The notes: generated by a model not told the origin, from the letters alone. A DNA stretch of 64,000 nucleotides from Pedobacter sp. SYP-B3415 (GCF_004138205.1 NZ_RXNQ01000034.1:186001-250000); one strand, 5' to 3'. Shown: positions 33,745-42,383, counted from the first letter of the stretch. Numbers and translations are program-made.

Positions 33745-35082
33745 CTATTTTCCGAAAGGCATTTTCGGCATTCCCTTCATCATGCGTGCCGCTGCAGCAG
33801 GATTGGAGAATTGTTTCATGACCTTACGCATGTCTTCAAACTGCTTCAGGAGTTTGTTTACCTCTTCCAGTTTGCTGCCTGAGCCTTTTGCAATGCGGTT
33901 ACGGCGGCTCTGCTGAATGCTGTCGGGATTTTCACGCTCAAAAGGCGTCATTGATTGTATAATTGCTTCGATCGATTTAAATGCATTGTCATCGATGTCG
34001 ACATTTTTCATCATTTTCCCTACACCCGGAATCATGCCCATGAGGTCTTTCATGTTCCCCATTTTCTTGATCTGCTGGATCTGGTTGTAGAAGTCGTTGA
34101 AGTCAAATTTATTCTTACGGATCTTTTTCTGAAGTTCAGCCGCCTCTTTCTCGTCAAACTGCTGCTGGGCACGCTCTACGAGTGATACGACGTCGCCCAT
34201 GCCCAGAATCCGTGAAGCCATGCGGTCAGGATAAAAGACATCAAGCGCTTCCATCTTTTCGCCGGTACCGATAAACTTGATCGGTTTGTTGACAACAGAC
34301 TTGATCGAAAGGGCTGCACCGCCGCGGGTATCACCATCAAGTTTGGTGAGCACAACGCCGGTAAAGTCAAGGCGGTCGTTGAACGCCTTTGCCGTATTTA
34401 CAGCATCCTGTCCGGTCATTGAATCGACAACAAACAGGATTTCATGTGGCTGGGTTTTGGCCTTAACCTCAGAAATTTCGGTCATCAGACTTTCGTCTAT
34501 AGCAAGGCGGCCAGCCGTATCGATAATGATGACGTTATTATTGTTGCGTTTTCCTTCTGCAATTCCTTCAAGCGCAATACCTACGGGATCATTTGATTCC
34601 CGGTTTGCATACACGGGAACGCTGATCTGTCCGCCCAACACTTCAAGCTGGTCTATCGCCGCGGGGCGGTAAACGTCGCCGGCAACCAGCAGTGGTTTCT
34701 TGCCTTTGCTTTTCAGGAAATTAGCAAGCTTACCGGAGAAGGTGGTCTTACCGGCACCGTTCAGGCCGGCAATGAGGATGATCGTTGGATTCGCTTTCGT
34801 TTCAAGCTCTGTAACTGAACCGCCCATCAGTTCGGTCAGCTCGTCGTTCATAACCTTTGTAAGTAACTGACCAGGCGAAACGGCGGTAAGAACGTTCATA
34901 CCAAGTGCCTTCTGGCGCACTTCATCTGTAAAGGTTTTGGCAGTTTTATAGTTGACGTCGGCATCAAGCAACGCTTTCCTGATTTCTTTCATGGTTTCTG
35001 CCACGTTGATTTCGGTAATGCTGCCTTGTCCTTTCAGGACCTTAAACGCGCGATCGAGCTTGTCTTGTAAATTATCAAACAT
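33745..35082 (-). CDS. ffh: Signal recognition particle protein Ffh
   Basis: Ffh binds signal sequences and 4.5S RNA and targets ribosomes to the membrane. The 445-residue product has the N domain, the G domain with GLNGAGKTTFSGKLA, VAGDVYRPAA, IIDTAGR, TKLDGDTRGG and GTGEK, and a methionine-rich M domain (PGVGKMMKNVDID ... ARMMKGMPKMPFG). It has its own promoter and is followed 56 bases later by comM. Confidence 0.98.
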   Translation of the reverse strand: MFDNLQDKLDRAFKVLKGQGSITEINVAETMKEIRKALLDADVNYKTAKTFTDEVRQKALGMNVLTAVSPGQLLTKVMNDELTELMGGSVTELETKANPTIILIAGLNGAGKTTFSGKLANFLKSKGKKPLLVAGDVYRPAAIDQLEVLGGQISVPVYANRESNDPVGIALEGIAEGKRNNNNVIIIDTAGRLAIDESLMTEISEVKAKTQPHEILFVVDSMTGQDAVNTAKAFNDRLDFTGVVLTKLDGDTRGGAALSIKSVVNKPIKFIGTGEKMEALDVFYPDRMASRILGMGDVVSLVERAQQQFDEKEAAELQKKIRKNKFDFNDFYNQIQQIKKMGNMKDLMGMIPGVGKMMKNVDIDDNAFKSIEAIIQSMTPFERENPDSIQQSRRNRIAKGSGSKLEEVNKLLKQFEDMRKVMKQFSNPAAAARMMKGMPKMPFGK

Positions 35083-35117
35083 CTATTTAAATGTTATGGA
35101 ATCAATGGTATAGGATA

Positions 35118-35125
35118 CAAATGTA
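35118..35125 (-). promoter_or_regulatory. -7 box of ffh within a short inverted repeat
   Basis: TACATTTG on the minus strand, exact, 35 bases before the ffh ATG. It forms the heart of GATACA-AA-TGTATC (35114-35127), which could let a regulator cover the promoter or may be chance. Confidence 0.5.
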
Positions 35126-35238
35126 TCAATTTTAGCAGAAAGCGGCGGATTGGCGGCTTACAGAAATAAAAATAGCGACTGAAAAATACCACTGACTTTG
35201 CTAAAAAGATGTGACATTCAAACAAATCTTCGTGAGAG

Positions 35239-36399
35239 ATGTCTGCTAAATTGCGCCTGTTGATATCTAAATGTGTTTGTATGAATGCCCGGGAAGAGCG
35301 CCTGAGAAATGCGCGAAGACACGCAGAAATGAAACTTACAAGCGACCGGCACCTGCAGGATGTGGTCAGGATGGCCGCTTCCGTTTGTCATGTTCCTTAC
35401 GCCTGGCTGTGTCTGACAGATGAGGGTGGTCCGCAGGTTGTTGCAAGTGAAGGAATCTCCCCTAAGCAGCTTCACCCGCTGGCCTCTTTTTTAACCGGGC
35501 TGCCAGATCAGCCAGAGGTCTTTTTTGCGAATTTTGCAGAACGCAATCCCCAGTTTCATGCACATCCCGTCGTAACCGGTTCGCCCGCGGTCAGATTTAT
35601 TGCCGGTGTGCCGGTTCGTCTCGGAAAAATGGTTCGCGGCGGCTGTCTGTTTATTATGGACCGGAACGCGAGAATACTCGATTCGGTCGAACAGCAGTCC
35701 CTTTTGACGCTTTCTGCACAGATATCGCTGCTAATGGATCTTCATTCTGCTGTTAAAATACTGGAAGACGAGAATGATGCGATAGAGCAGACCCGGATGG
35801 CCCTCCATTCGATTTATGAAAGCGACCAGCGTTTCCACGTGCTGCTTGATCATGACCGGAGAATTCTGAATAACAATGCGCTTTTTGAAGAATTTATAAA
35901 AAACAGGTATGGCGAAAAGATGCGTCGCGGCCAGCTTTTTTCCAGTTACATAGATTCAGATTGTCTTTCAGATTTCCTTGAGGGGTTTATCGGTGCCATT
36001 AACGGGGAACTTGTTCATCAAAAATCGGGTGCATTTTTCAGGGCCGACAAACTTAACACCTGGCGTGAGATTACCTATGCCCCTGTAAAAAACTGGAAAG
36101 GCCGGGTCATTGGCGTTTCTTTTACTGCGATAGACATCAGGGAAAAGATCAGGCGCGATGAGCAGATCATTCATCAAAAACAGATGCTGAATACTATAGC
36201 TGAAATGCAGTCTCACCAGATCCGTAAGCCGGTGGCATCTATTATTGGCTTGCTTGAACTGATGAAGACGGATGACAAGGGCGCAGACGCGGTTTACCTT
36301 GACCTGATGGAAAAATCAATTATGGAACTGGACGGCAAAATCAGGGCGATAGTAGACCACTCTTCAGGAAAACCGGAGCCCCCTACCGCGGAAACGTAA
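35239..36399 (+). CDS. GAF-PAS sensor protein ending after a histidine dimerisation helix
   Basis: 386 residues: a GAF domain (~35-170), a helical linker, a PAS domain (~195-305), then a HisKA-like helix with the putative phospho-acceptor His326 in MQSHQIRKPVASIIG. The protein ends ~60 residues later with no HATPase domain, so it cannot phosphorylate itself in the normal way. It could be a phosphotransfer or dimer-competition partner for another kinase. An internal ATG at 35281 is an alternative start, preceded by the one-mismatch -7 box TGTGTTTG. Its 3' end overlaps the convergent DUF3078 gene by 17 bases. Confidence 0.82.
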   Translation: MSAKLRLLISKCVCMNAREERLRNARRHAEMKLTSDRHLQDVVRMAASVCHVPYAWLCLTDEGGPQVVASEGISPKQLHPLASFLTGLPDQPEVFFANFAERNPQFHAHPVVTGSPAVRFIAGVPVRLGKMVRGGCLFIMDRNARILDSVEQQSLLTLSAQISLLMDLHSAVKILEDENDAIEQTRMALHSIYESDQRFHVLLDHDRRILNNNALFEEFIKNRYGEKMRRGQLFSSYIDSDCLSDFLEGFIGAINGELVHQKSGAFFRADKLNTWREITYAPVKNWKGRVIGVSFTAIDIREKIRRDEQIIHQKQMLNTIAEMQSHQIRKPVASIIGLLELMKTDDKGADAVYLDLMEKSIMELDGKIRAIVDHSSGKPEPPTAET

Positions 36400-37381
36400 A
36401 GGTGAACCCGAGCGAAAGCGCCTGACTGGCCTGTACCTTATCGTCCTGGTCTTTATCGAACAGTACGATACCGGTTAGCCCCGTGTTCATAAACCTGTTT
36501 ATTTTGGCGTTAATACCAATATCAAGGCGGTGGTCGATTTTTGAAATGGTCAACCCTTCATATGGAATAAACATCTGATACCGCCATTTCAGAATGGTGT
36601 TTTTTATAACCTCTTTCTCAAAATTACTTACAACCTGGAAGGCGAGCTCATTACGCACTTTCTTAGGTTTTTCGATACCATAATAGAGGCCATTGGGCGC
36701 AAAAATTGATGTATCAAGCACGAACGTCTGCCTGGCTGTACCGGTACCAATACGCGTAGAAAAATACTTACTTGGCTTATATTCAAAACCGATAGATTCT
36801 GTCAGATAACCGGGAGCCATAAATGTAGAGATACGCCGGTCTATCACTTCTTCGCCTTCGGCGTTCTTTTTATACGAAAAACCATCATCAAACTGCGATT
36901 CGAACGTGAGTGAACCAAAGAAATACCAGTTTTTTGACAACTGTAAAGCGGCTTTGTTATCCCAGAAAATACGGTCGTTCGTCTTTTTTTCAAGCTGCCC
37001 GCGGTTTTTGATCTTGCCGTACTGAAGCAGCACTTCACTTACATAACTGTAACTTTCCTTATTGTATTCAGCCCTGTAATTGATGAGCCCGCCAAGGGCT
37101 ACAGAATTTACACCACCACCTTTCCAGTTTCCGGTAAAGGATGCCTGGTTTACGTTAATGCCAATGTTGGTAACGGTTTTCCAGTAGTTCACCTTTGAGT
37201 TGATTACTACAGGCTTGATTTGAACGGGTGTGAAGTTTATGGTGCCGGTGCGTGAAGGCAGCGGGTTTTTTTTCAGCTTGATATTGAGGTCCTGCGTATT
37301 GATAGGAACCGTATCAGCCTCCTGGGCAGCTACACGAAAAACGCTGAGAACGACGATTACAAACGGAAGTAGACGCTTCAT
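36383..37381 (-). CDS. DUF3078 outer-membrane protein
   Basis: 332 residues with a signal peptide (LLPFVIVVLSVFRVAA-Q). The mature protein has the DUF3078 pattern (WKTVTNIGINVNQASFTGNWKGGG, then ALGGLINYRAEY) and alternates hydrophobic and polar residues, ending in Phe-Pro-Arg after a strand (LGFTFTFPR), as in beta-barrel outer-membrane proteins. The family is specific to Bacteroidota and uncharacterised. A one-mismatch -7 box (TTTCTTTG, 37387-37394) lies five bases before the ATG. Confidence 0.88.
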   Translation of the reverse strand: MKRLLPFVIVVLSVFRVAAQEADTVPINTQDLNIKLKKNPLPSRTGTINFTPVQIKPVVINSKVNYWKTVTNIGINVNQASFTGNWKGGGVNSVALGGLINYRAEYNKESYSYVSEVLLQYGKIKNRGQLEKKTNDRIFWDNKAALQLSKNWYFFGSLTFESQFDDGFSYKKNAEGEEVIDRRISTFMAPGYLTESIGFEYKPSKYFSTRIGTGTARQTFVLDTSIFAPNGLYYGIEKPKKVRNELAFQVVSNFEKEVIKNTILKWRYQMFIPYEGLTISKIDHRLDIGINAKINRFMNTGLTGIVLFDKDQDDKVQASQALSLGFTFTFPR

Positions 37382-37628
37382 TCCTACAAAGAAAACGAAA
37401 AATGTTGCGGAATAAAAAGCAAATCGGCATTTAATTCAAAATCAAGCGAACGTGGTGGTACTGAAAGACTGGGGCAGCCGGATGCACGATGATGATTAAT
37501 TACGGGGGCCTTGCCTTCAGCCGCCGGCAGCAGCGGATGCTCAAACCTTTCTTTTAATCTTGTTTGTTCTTCGCCGCAAGGGGCTTTCTGATCTTCCCGG
37601 CTTTTAGATCCGGACAAGAGCTGCGTCG

Positions 37629-37952
37629 TTACAAAAACCGTATCCAGGCAAAAAAACCGCGATTGGAAAGATAGTCTAAATTTTTGTCCATGGTAAACGC
37701 CTCGCGTTCAAAAACAATGTTGCGGTATGCCTGCTGATGCGGCTGTCCGCGAAGCCTGTTGACCAGATAATGGATCAGGTAAAGGACGTAAAAAGGCAAA
37801 ACCAGCAGCTCAAGCTGTTGCCGCAAATGGATGCGTTCATGGTTAATGAGGTCGGGACATTGTTTTAATTTCAGCTGTTTTAGAAGGATGAATGGAAAAA
37901 TGGCCATCCCGGTTGCCGGCAGCCAGGGGCAGATTAAAACTGGCGCTTTCAA
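37629..37952 (-). CDS. Small membrane protein with HExxH-like motif, unknown function
   Basis: A 107-residue protein with two hydrophobic segments (about 8-25 and 48-66) and the motif NHERIHLRQQLE between them. HERIH fits the zinc-peptidase pattern HExxH, and the helix continues like that of small gluzincin-type proteins, but no third ligand is clear and activity is not established. The ATG overlaps the stop of the upstream gene (ATGA), so the two are translationally coupled. Likely inner-membrane. Confidence 0.65.
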   Translation of the reverse strand: MKAPVLICPWLPATGMAIFPFILLKQLKLKQCPDLINHERIHLRQQLELLVLPFYVLYLIHYLVNRLRGQPHQQAYRNIVFEREAFTMDKNLDYLSNRGFFAWIRFL

Positions 37953-38704
37953 TTTGAAGGCATCTCCTCGACCTTTGGCAGCGGCGGCAGCCTGTAAGCA
38001 GCAGGATTCCGCTTGTAGCGTGCGTATGAGTTTTTGACATACTCTACAAACGTGTAATCCGTTGCCTGGAGCACGAACGTATAAGACGGGCGGTATTGCT
38101 GCATAAAATCACGCAGCTCAAAGTCCTTAATTTTAAGCAGGTTTGAAACATATCCCGCGTTAAAGCGGTAATCTACAATTGCATCATGATAGTCGCGTTC
38201 CAGAATTTCCTGAAGACGTTTTGAATTCCTTCCCTGCCGGCTCAAGAGGTTGTATAAGGCGTCAATGCCCAGCCCCGCACCACGCTGCCCGACATTCAGG
38301 ATATTTTTCCGGCTGCCGCGCTGCAGTCCCTGGTTATATTCCCGAAGGTTATCCTCATAGCGTTGTTTGGCAGTTTTCATCGTGTCACGTATCACGACAT
38401 CTTTGAGCGTAATACCGAGCGGCTGAAGCTGAAAGTACAGGGAACTTTGATTACGAAAAACCAGGGTGTCTACGGCATACCCACGGAGTGCCGCCACAAG
38501 CGTATCACCGGGTTTAACGCGTGTTGCAAATTCCCCCTTTACATTGTTGAAAATTCCCGTGTCGAGCCTGATGTTATAGATATATACTTTCGCCAGGCGT
38601 TGCCGGCTGTTTTTATCGAGCACCAAACCCCGCACCGTTTCCTGCGCCTGCGTACGCAACAGAAAACCTCCCAGCAGTATCAGACAGGCAACTAAAAACT
38701 TCAT
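37949..38704 (-). CDS. Exported carboxypeptidase-like regulatory domain protein
   Basis: 251 residues from the chosen start, with a signal peptide (FLVACLILLGGFLLRTQA-Q). The first ~85 mature residues are a CarboxypepD_reg-like sandwich (VRGLVLDKNSRQRLAKVYIY ... KGEFATRVKPGDTLVAALRGY), followed by a long helical region rich in Arg, Tyr and Asn that ends in a Pro-rich tail. It matches the layout of the protein at 29105-29743. The ORF continues to 38716, but an exact -7 box (38710-38717) overlaps that start, so ATG 38704 is used. It is coupled to the HERIH membrane gene. Confidence 0.78.
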   Translation of the reverse strand: MKFLVACLILLGGFLLRTQAQETVRGLVLDKNSRQRLAKVYIYNIRLDTGIFNNVKGEFATRVKPGDTLVAALRGYAVDTLVFRNQSSLYFQLQPLGITLKDVVIRDTMKTAKQRYEDNLREYNQGLQRGSRKNILNVGQRGAGLGIDALYNLLSRQGRNSKRLQEILERDYHDAIVDYRFNAGYVSNLLKIKDFELRDFMQQYRPSYTFVLQATDYTFVEYVKNSYARYKRNPAAYRLPPLPKVEEMPSN

Positions 38705-38709
38705 TCCTG

Positions 38710-38717
38710 CAAACATA
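38710..38717 (-). promoter_or_regulatory. -7 box of the exported regulatory-domain gene
   Basis: TATGTTTG on the minus strand, an exact TAnnTTTG, five bases before ATG 38704. The alternative ATG at 38716 is part of this box. Confidence 0.55.
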
Positions 38718-38750
38718 CAGAATAGCCGGCAATAGGCAGATCGCTTAACA

Positions 38751-39653
38751 CTATTTAACTTTCAGCTCCTGGCCGATCCTGATGTTGTTATCAGGCAGGT
38801 TATTAAGAAGTTTGAGGGTGTCTATGCTGATGTTGAACTTCCGGGAAATGCTGTACAGCGTGTCTCCCTTCTGAACCGTGTATTTTTCTGCCTGAACGGT
38901 GGTGCCGTCTGCCGGCGAACTGGCCGGCTGAGCAGGGATTCGTAACGTGTCTGGCGCTTTGACCACCGGCCCCGCGGCCGGCGGATCGGCAACCGGGGTA
39001 AATTTTTTCTTTTCCTGCGGAATATTCTGGTTTATCTCTGCAAAAACCTTGTCTTCACGCCTGATTTTTTCCTTTTCAGATTCAGGGCTGTCGTATTGAG
39101 AGAGGCTGTATTTTTCGATTATATTAATGAGCAGGTCCGGGTAGCGCGGATTTGTTGCATAACCGGCTTGCTTTAGTCCTTTTGCCCAATTGCGGTAATC
39201 GTTTTTGTCCAGCTGGAACAGAAAGCTGTACCGTTTTCGCTTCAGAAAATCTGAGTGGTCGCGGAAAGACTCTCTGGCATCTTTATAAACGCGAAAGCAA
39301 TCGTTCTTCTGATCATCATCGCGGTAATAGGTTTTCCCTTTCCATTCGATGGTACACTTAATCCCGAAATGATTGTTTGCATATTTAGCAAGATCACTGT
39401 TGCCACTCCCTGATTCGATGATCCCCTGAGCCAGCGTAATGGAGGCCGGAATACCCGAGCTGTTCATCTCTTCGATCGCAACCGCTTTAAACTTATCAAT
39501 GTAACTGAGCGTAGTATACGATTGGTAATTTGGATTGCTGCGCGTTGCATCTTTCTCTATCTTCCTGTTGTTGCGGGCATACTGCCGCGTTTTACAGGCG
39601 CCCAGAGACAGCGTCAGGATCAGAATAGCGAAAAGCGAATAACGGGTTTTCAT
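38751..39653 (-). CDS. Lipoprotein glucosaminidase with C-terminal LysM
   Basis: About 300 residues. The N-terminus is a lipoprotein signal (FAILILTLSLGAC, lipid on the Cys). Residues ~55-200 are a glucosaminidase domain (GH73 type; PASITLAQGIIESGSGNSDLAKYANNHFGIKC, with the catalytic Glu in IESG), followed by a Pro-rich linker and a C-terminal LysM (YTVQKGDTLYSISRKFNISIDTLKLLN). It should cut the glycan of peptidoglycan from the outer-membrane side. It is the paralogue of the next gene upstream, 19 bases away. Confidence 0.92.
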   Translation of the reverse strand: MKTRYSLFAILILTLSLGACKTRQYARNNRKIEKDATRSNPNYQSYTTLSYIDKFKAVAIEEMNSSGIPASITLAQGIIESGSGNSDLAKYANNHFGIKCTIEWKGKTYYRDDDQKNDCFRVYKDARESFRDHSDFLKRKRYSFLFQLDKNDYRNWAKGLKQAGYATNPRYPDLLINIIEKYSLSQYDSPESEKEKIRREDKVFAEINQNIPQEKKKFTPVADPPAAGPVVKAPDTLRIPAQPASSPADGTTVQAEKYTVQKGDTLYSISRKFNISIDTLKLLNNLPDNNIRIGQELKVK

Positions 39654-39671
39654 AACGGGCAATGGCTGCGG

Positions 39672-40370
39672 TTACAGACGTAGTTTCTGGCCAGGCTGCA
39701 AGGTAGATTTTTTGAGTCCGTTTTTCTGCATGAGCGCACGGGCGGTAGTGCCGCGTTTTTCCGCAAGTGCATTCAGGTTATCGCCTCTTTTTACCGTATA
39801 CCAGCCGCTTTTTACAGTTTTCTTTTTTGAGCTGAAGCTTTTTTTCTTCTTCGAATGATAAGCTTTTTTGTAGACAGGCTCTTTATAACCTTCAGGCCGT
39901 TCATCATATTTGAAAAGCTCATACCTGTTTATAATGTTGATGACCTGACTGGCCCAGGTGCGGCTTGCGGCGTAACCGCCGCGTTGTATGCCGCGGGCCC
40001 AGGCGCGGTAATCATACTTGCTGTATTTGTCTGCCAGGCGGCTAAATGCCGGACGGTTCAGCATGATCTCGACGAAATGTGAATAAGAAGCCGCATCATC
40101 ATCATAATCCCGGTAAGACGAGTTGATCATCGTGTTGTCATTCGGGCCCTTAACGCCAAAATGGTTATTCAGATAACGGGCAATTTTACTTTTACCCGCT
40201 GCCGACTCATGGATAGCTACGCCAAGAATGATGCTTGCAGGAATGTTGCTTTCGTGCATCAACGCCTGTGCAATTTCAGTGTGGCTGTCAATGTAATCCT
40301 GTACGCTTTGTGCCTTGCCGCCAAATGCAACAAGAAGTAGCAGGCATAGAGAGAATAGTTTTTGTTTCAT
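39672..40370 (-). CDS. Exported glucosaminidase with C-terminal LysM
   Basis: 232 residues with a Sec signal (LFSLCLLLLVAFGGKA-Q). The glucosaminidase domain (PASIILGVAIHESAAGKSKIA, NNHFGVKGP, WARGIQRGGYAAS) is followed by a Lys/Ser-rich linker and one LysM (YTVKRGDNLNALAEKRGTTARALM). The catalytic Glu lies in the HESAAG motif. It differs from its neighbour by being soluble rather than a lipoprotein. The pair looks like a local duplication and is probably one transcript. Confidence 0.92.
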   Translation of the reverse strand: MKQKLFSLCLLLLVAFGGKAQSVQDYIDSHTEIAQALMHESNIPASIILGVAIHESAAGKSKIARYLNNHFGVKGPNDNTMINSSYRDYDDDAASYSHFVEIMLNRPAFSRLADKYSKYDYRAWARGIQRGGYAASRTWASQVINIINRYELFKYDERPEGYKEPVYKKAYHSKKKKSFSSKKKTVKSGWYTVKRGDNLNALAEKRGTTARALMQKNGLKKSTLQPGQKLRL

Positions 40371-40423
40371 TGATATCAGTTTTATGCACTGCGGTTAGGC
40401 CGGTCCGGCTTTCCCCCCGCGCT

Positions 40424-41059
40424 TTAAAGTTTTCTGACAATAAACAGCCCGTCGCGTACAGGAAGAATCAGCTTCTCTACGCGGCTGTCAGCGGCTATCT
40501 TGTCATTAAAATGGATGATTTGTTTTGTGTCTTTATCTGTTTCCTGCTTCAGAACTTTTCCGCTCCAAAGCACATTATCAGTGATGATGAGACCTCCCGG
40601 GCGAACGCGGTCAAATATCAGATCGTAATAGGTACCATTGTTTTTTTTGTCCGCATCAATGAAGACCATATCAAAAGTCTCATCTAAACCGGCAATTGTT
40701 TTCTGCGCATCGCCGAGCAGGTAGCGGATTTGGCTGTTATAAGGCGACTTTGCAAAGCTGCTCCTGACCATGTCTTCGAGCTCTTCATTGATATCGAGGG
40801 TATAAATCAGTCCGTCGCTGCTCAACCCTTCAGCGAGGCAGAGTGTTGCATAACCGGTAAACGTGCCGATTTCCAAAATTCGCCGGGGCGCCAGAATTTT
40901 GCTGAGCATGCTCAATATGCGCCCCTGGTAATGGCCGGACAGCATACGCGGCAATAAAACCTTGAGATTGGTTTCCCTGTCAATCTGCCGCAGCAGCTCC
41001 GGTTCCGGATCACAATAGGTAAGCAACAATTGCTGTAAGTCTTCGCTATTCAGGCTCAT
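40424..41059 (-). CDS. O-methyltransferase (SAM-dependent, family 3)
   Basis: 211 residues of the catechol/caffeoyl-CoA O-methyltransferase fold: the SAM motif ILEIGTFTGYATLCLAEGL, IYTLDINEELEDMV, DMVFIDADKKNNGTYYD (metal-binding Asp) and LIITDNVLWSGKV. It needs a divalent metal; the natural acceptor is unknown. It begins 12 bases after ruvX and is probably cotranscribed. Confidence 0.92.
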   Translation of the reverse strand: MSLNSEDLQQLLLTYCDPEPELLRQIDRETNLKVLLPRMLSGHYQGRILSMLSKILAPRRILEIGTFTGYATLCLAEGLSSDGLIYTLDINEELEDMVRSSFAKSPYNSQIRYLLGDAQKTIAGLDETFDMVFIDADKKNNGTYYDLIFDRVRPGGLIITDNVLWSGKVLKQETDKDTKQIIHFNDKIAADSRVEKLILPVRDGLFIVRKL

Positions 41060-41071
41060 TAGTTGTCGCTA

Positions 41072-41485
41072 TTAACGTATGGTTTGCATGAAATATTGCA
41101 GAATGATTGTAGCAGCAATGGCATCTACAGTTTCTTTATTGCGCCTGTCGCTCTTTTTCAGCCCCCCCTGAAGCATTGCATCGTGTGCAAGTTTAGAGGT
41201 AAAACGCTCATCAATCCAGTGCTGCGGAATGAGCGGAAAAGCCTTTTTAAGAAGCGTAGAGAAGCCTCTTACGTGCTGTGCAGAATCAGACGGGTTTCCA
41301 TCCATCTGGATCGGGTCGCCGAGTACAAACGCTTCGACAGGTTCTTTTTCCATATAGCGGCGCACATAGTCAATAATGTCTTTAGGGTGCACCGTATCGA
41401 GTGCCGTTGCAATAATTTGCAAGGGGTCTGTAACGGCAATGCCGACACGTTTGGTTCCGTAATCAAAAGCCATTATTCTGGGCAT
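41072..41485 (-). CDS. ruvX: Putative pre-16S rRNA nuclease / Holliday junction resolvase YqgF (RuvX)
   Basis: 137 residues with an RNase-H-like fold: the first catalytic Asp in MAFDYGTKRVGIAVTDPL, a conserved Glu/Asp region EPVEAFVLGDPIQMDG, and DERFTSKLAHDAM near the C-terminus. YqgF processes the 5' end of 16S rRNA in E. coli and was first proposed as a resolvase. It has its own -7 box at 41506-41513 and is followed by the O-methyltransferase gene. Confidence 0.94.
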   Translation of the reverse strand: MPRIMAFDYGTKRVGIAVTDPLQIIATALDTVHPKDIIDYVRRYMEKEPVEAFVLGDPIQMDGNPSDSAQHVRGFSTLLKKAFPLIPQHWIDERFTSKLAHDAMLQGGLKKSDRRNKETVDAIAATIILQYFMQTIR

Positions 41486-41505
41486 GCTTTCTTTTTCCTC
41501 GGCGA

Positions 41506-41513
41506 CAAAGATA
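41506..41513 (-). promoter_or_regulatory. -7 box of ruvX
   Basis: TATCTTTG on the minus strand, exact, 20 bases before the ruvX ATG. Confidence 0.55.
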
Positions 41514-41563
41514 GGACTTTTGTAGTTAACCTGTAAATCAGATAGTTAGCAGGCCTCAAACAA

Positions 41564-41588
41564 CTACATACAAACATCCGTTATGTAG
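41564..41588. repeat. Inverted repeat CTACATA-N11-TATGTAG
   Basis: Two 7-bp arms separated by 11 bases lie between the ruvX promoter and the outer-membrane protein gene, ending 19 bases before the latter's ATG. A regulator site is possible; a chance origin cannot be excluded. Confidence 0.3.
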
Positions 41589-41607
41589 ATAATCAAAACC
41601 TATAACT

Positions 41608-42336
41608 ATGAAAACTACGTTTACTAAGCTGCTGCTGCTGCTCTGCGCGGCTTGTTTATTGCCATCGGCAGGTGTTATGGCGCAAACCGAAGGCAAAAAT
41701 CTCGTACGGTTCAATGCCGGTTCACTTTTATTTAAAACCATCTCATTCGAGTTTGAACATGCTGTTGCACCGCGAACAACTGTCGGACTTGGCCTGCGTG
41801 TGGCGCCGGCAGGCAAATTACCGTTTTCGGGCTCGGTTGCCGATATTCTGGAGAATGAGCAGCTCAGCGAACTCAGAACGGGCAATTTTGCGATCACGCC
41901 GCAGGCAAAATTCTATTTTGGATCAGGTGTATTCAAAGGCTTTTATGTTGCTCCGTTTTTACGCGCAGCCTTTTATGATGCAGAAATAGATTACCGGTTC
42001 AGCGTGTACGATCAGCCGCAGTCGCTTCCCCTCAGCGGCAATTTTTCTGCATATACCGTTGGCGTTGCCATTGGTGCACAGTGGCACCTTGGACGCAATT
42101 TTTACTTTGACTGGACTGCCGTCGGACCACACTATGGCTTTTCTAAAGGCCAGGTAACCGGCTACCGGAATCTTTCAGCCGAAGAGCAGGAAGCCCTTCG
42201 TCAGGAACTTCGCGACCTCGACGATTTTCCGTTCGGGAAAATTCGTACCAACGTTGACCAGGCCGGCGCAGTAATCGACTTTGACGGGCCCTGGGCCGGG
42301 CTGCGTATGAATGTAGGCATCGGGTACCGTTTCTAG
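41608..42336 (+). CDS. Outer-membrane beta-barrel protein (DUF3575-like)
   Basis: 242 residues with a signal peptide (LLLLLCAACLLPSAGVMA-Q). The mature part alternates in the style of an eight-stranded barrel and ends with a strand closing on Phe (GLRMNVGIGYRF), the usual outer-membrane sorting signal. The pattern SFEFEHAVAPRTTVGLGLRV ... ITPQAKFYFG ... FYVAPFLRAAFY resembles DUF3575 proteins, which are porin-like and uncharacterised. It is monocistronic, with the holB operon 47 bases downstream. Confidence 0.8.
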   Translation: MKTTFTKLLLLLCAACLLPSAGVMAQTEGKNLVRFNAGSLLFKTISFEFEHAVAPRTTVGLGLRVAPAGKLPFSGSVADILENEQLSELRTGNFAITPQAKFYFGSGVFKGFYVAPFLRAAFYDAEIDYRFSVYDQPQSLPLSGNFSAYTVGVAIGAQWHLGRNFYFDWTAVGPHYGFSKGQVTGYRNLSAEEQEALRQELRDLDDFPFGKIRTNVDQAGAVIDFDGPWAGLRMNVGIGYRF

Positions 42337-42383
42337 GCGGCCTCTTTTTCTGAACTCGCCCATTTTATTTAATTTGCGGCAAT

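Noticed and set aside
37384..37617. A 77-codon frame on the minus strand between the DUF3078 gene and the HERIH gene
   Set aside because: Composition is not that of a protein with a fold, there is no signal or motif, and it overlaps the likely DUF3078 promoter. The 250-bp gap is treated as non-coding.
38751..40370. Prophage lysis genes
   Set aside because: The two glucosaminidase-LysM proteins have ordinary signal peptides, one a lipoprotein, and no phage gene is near them; they look like housekeeping wall enzymes.
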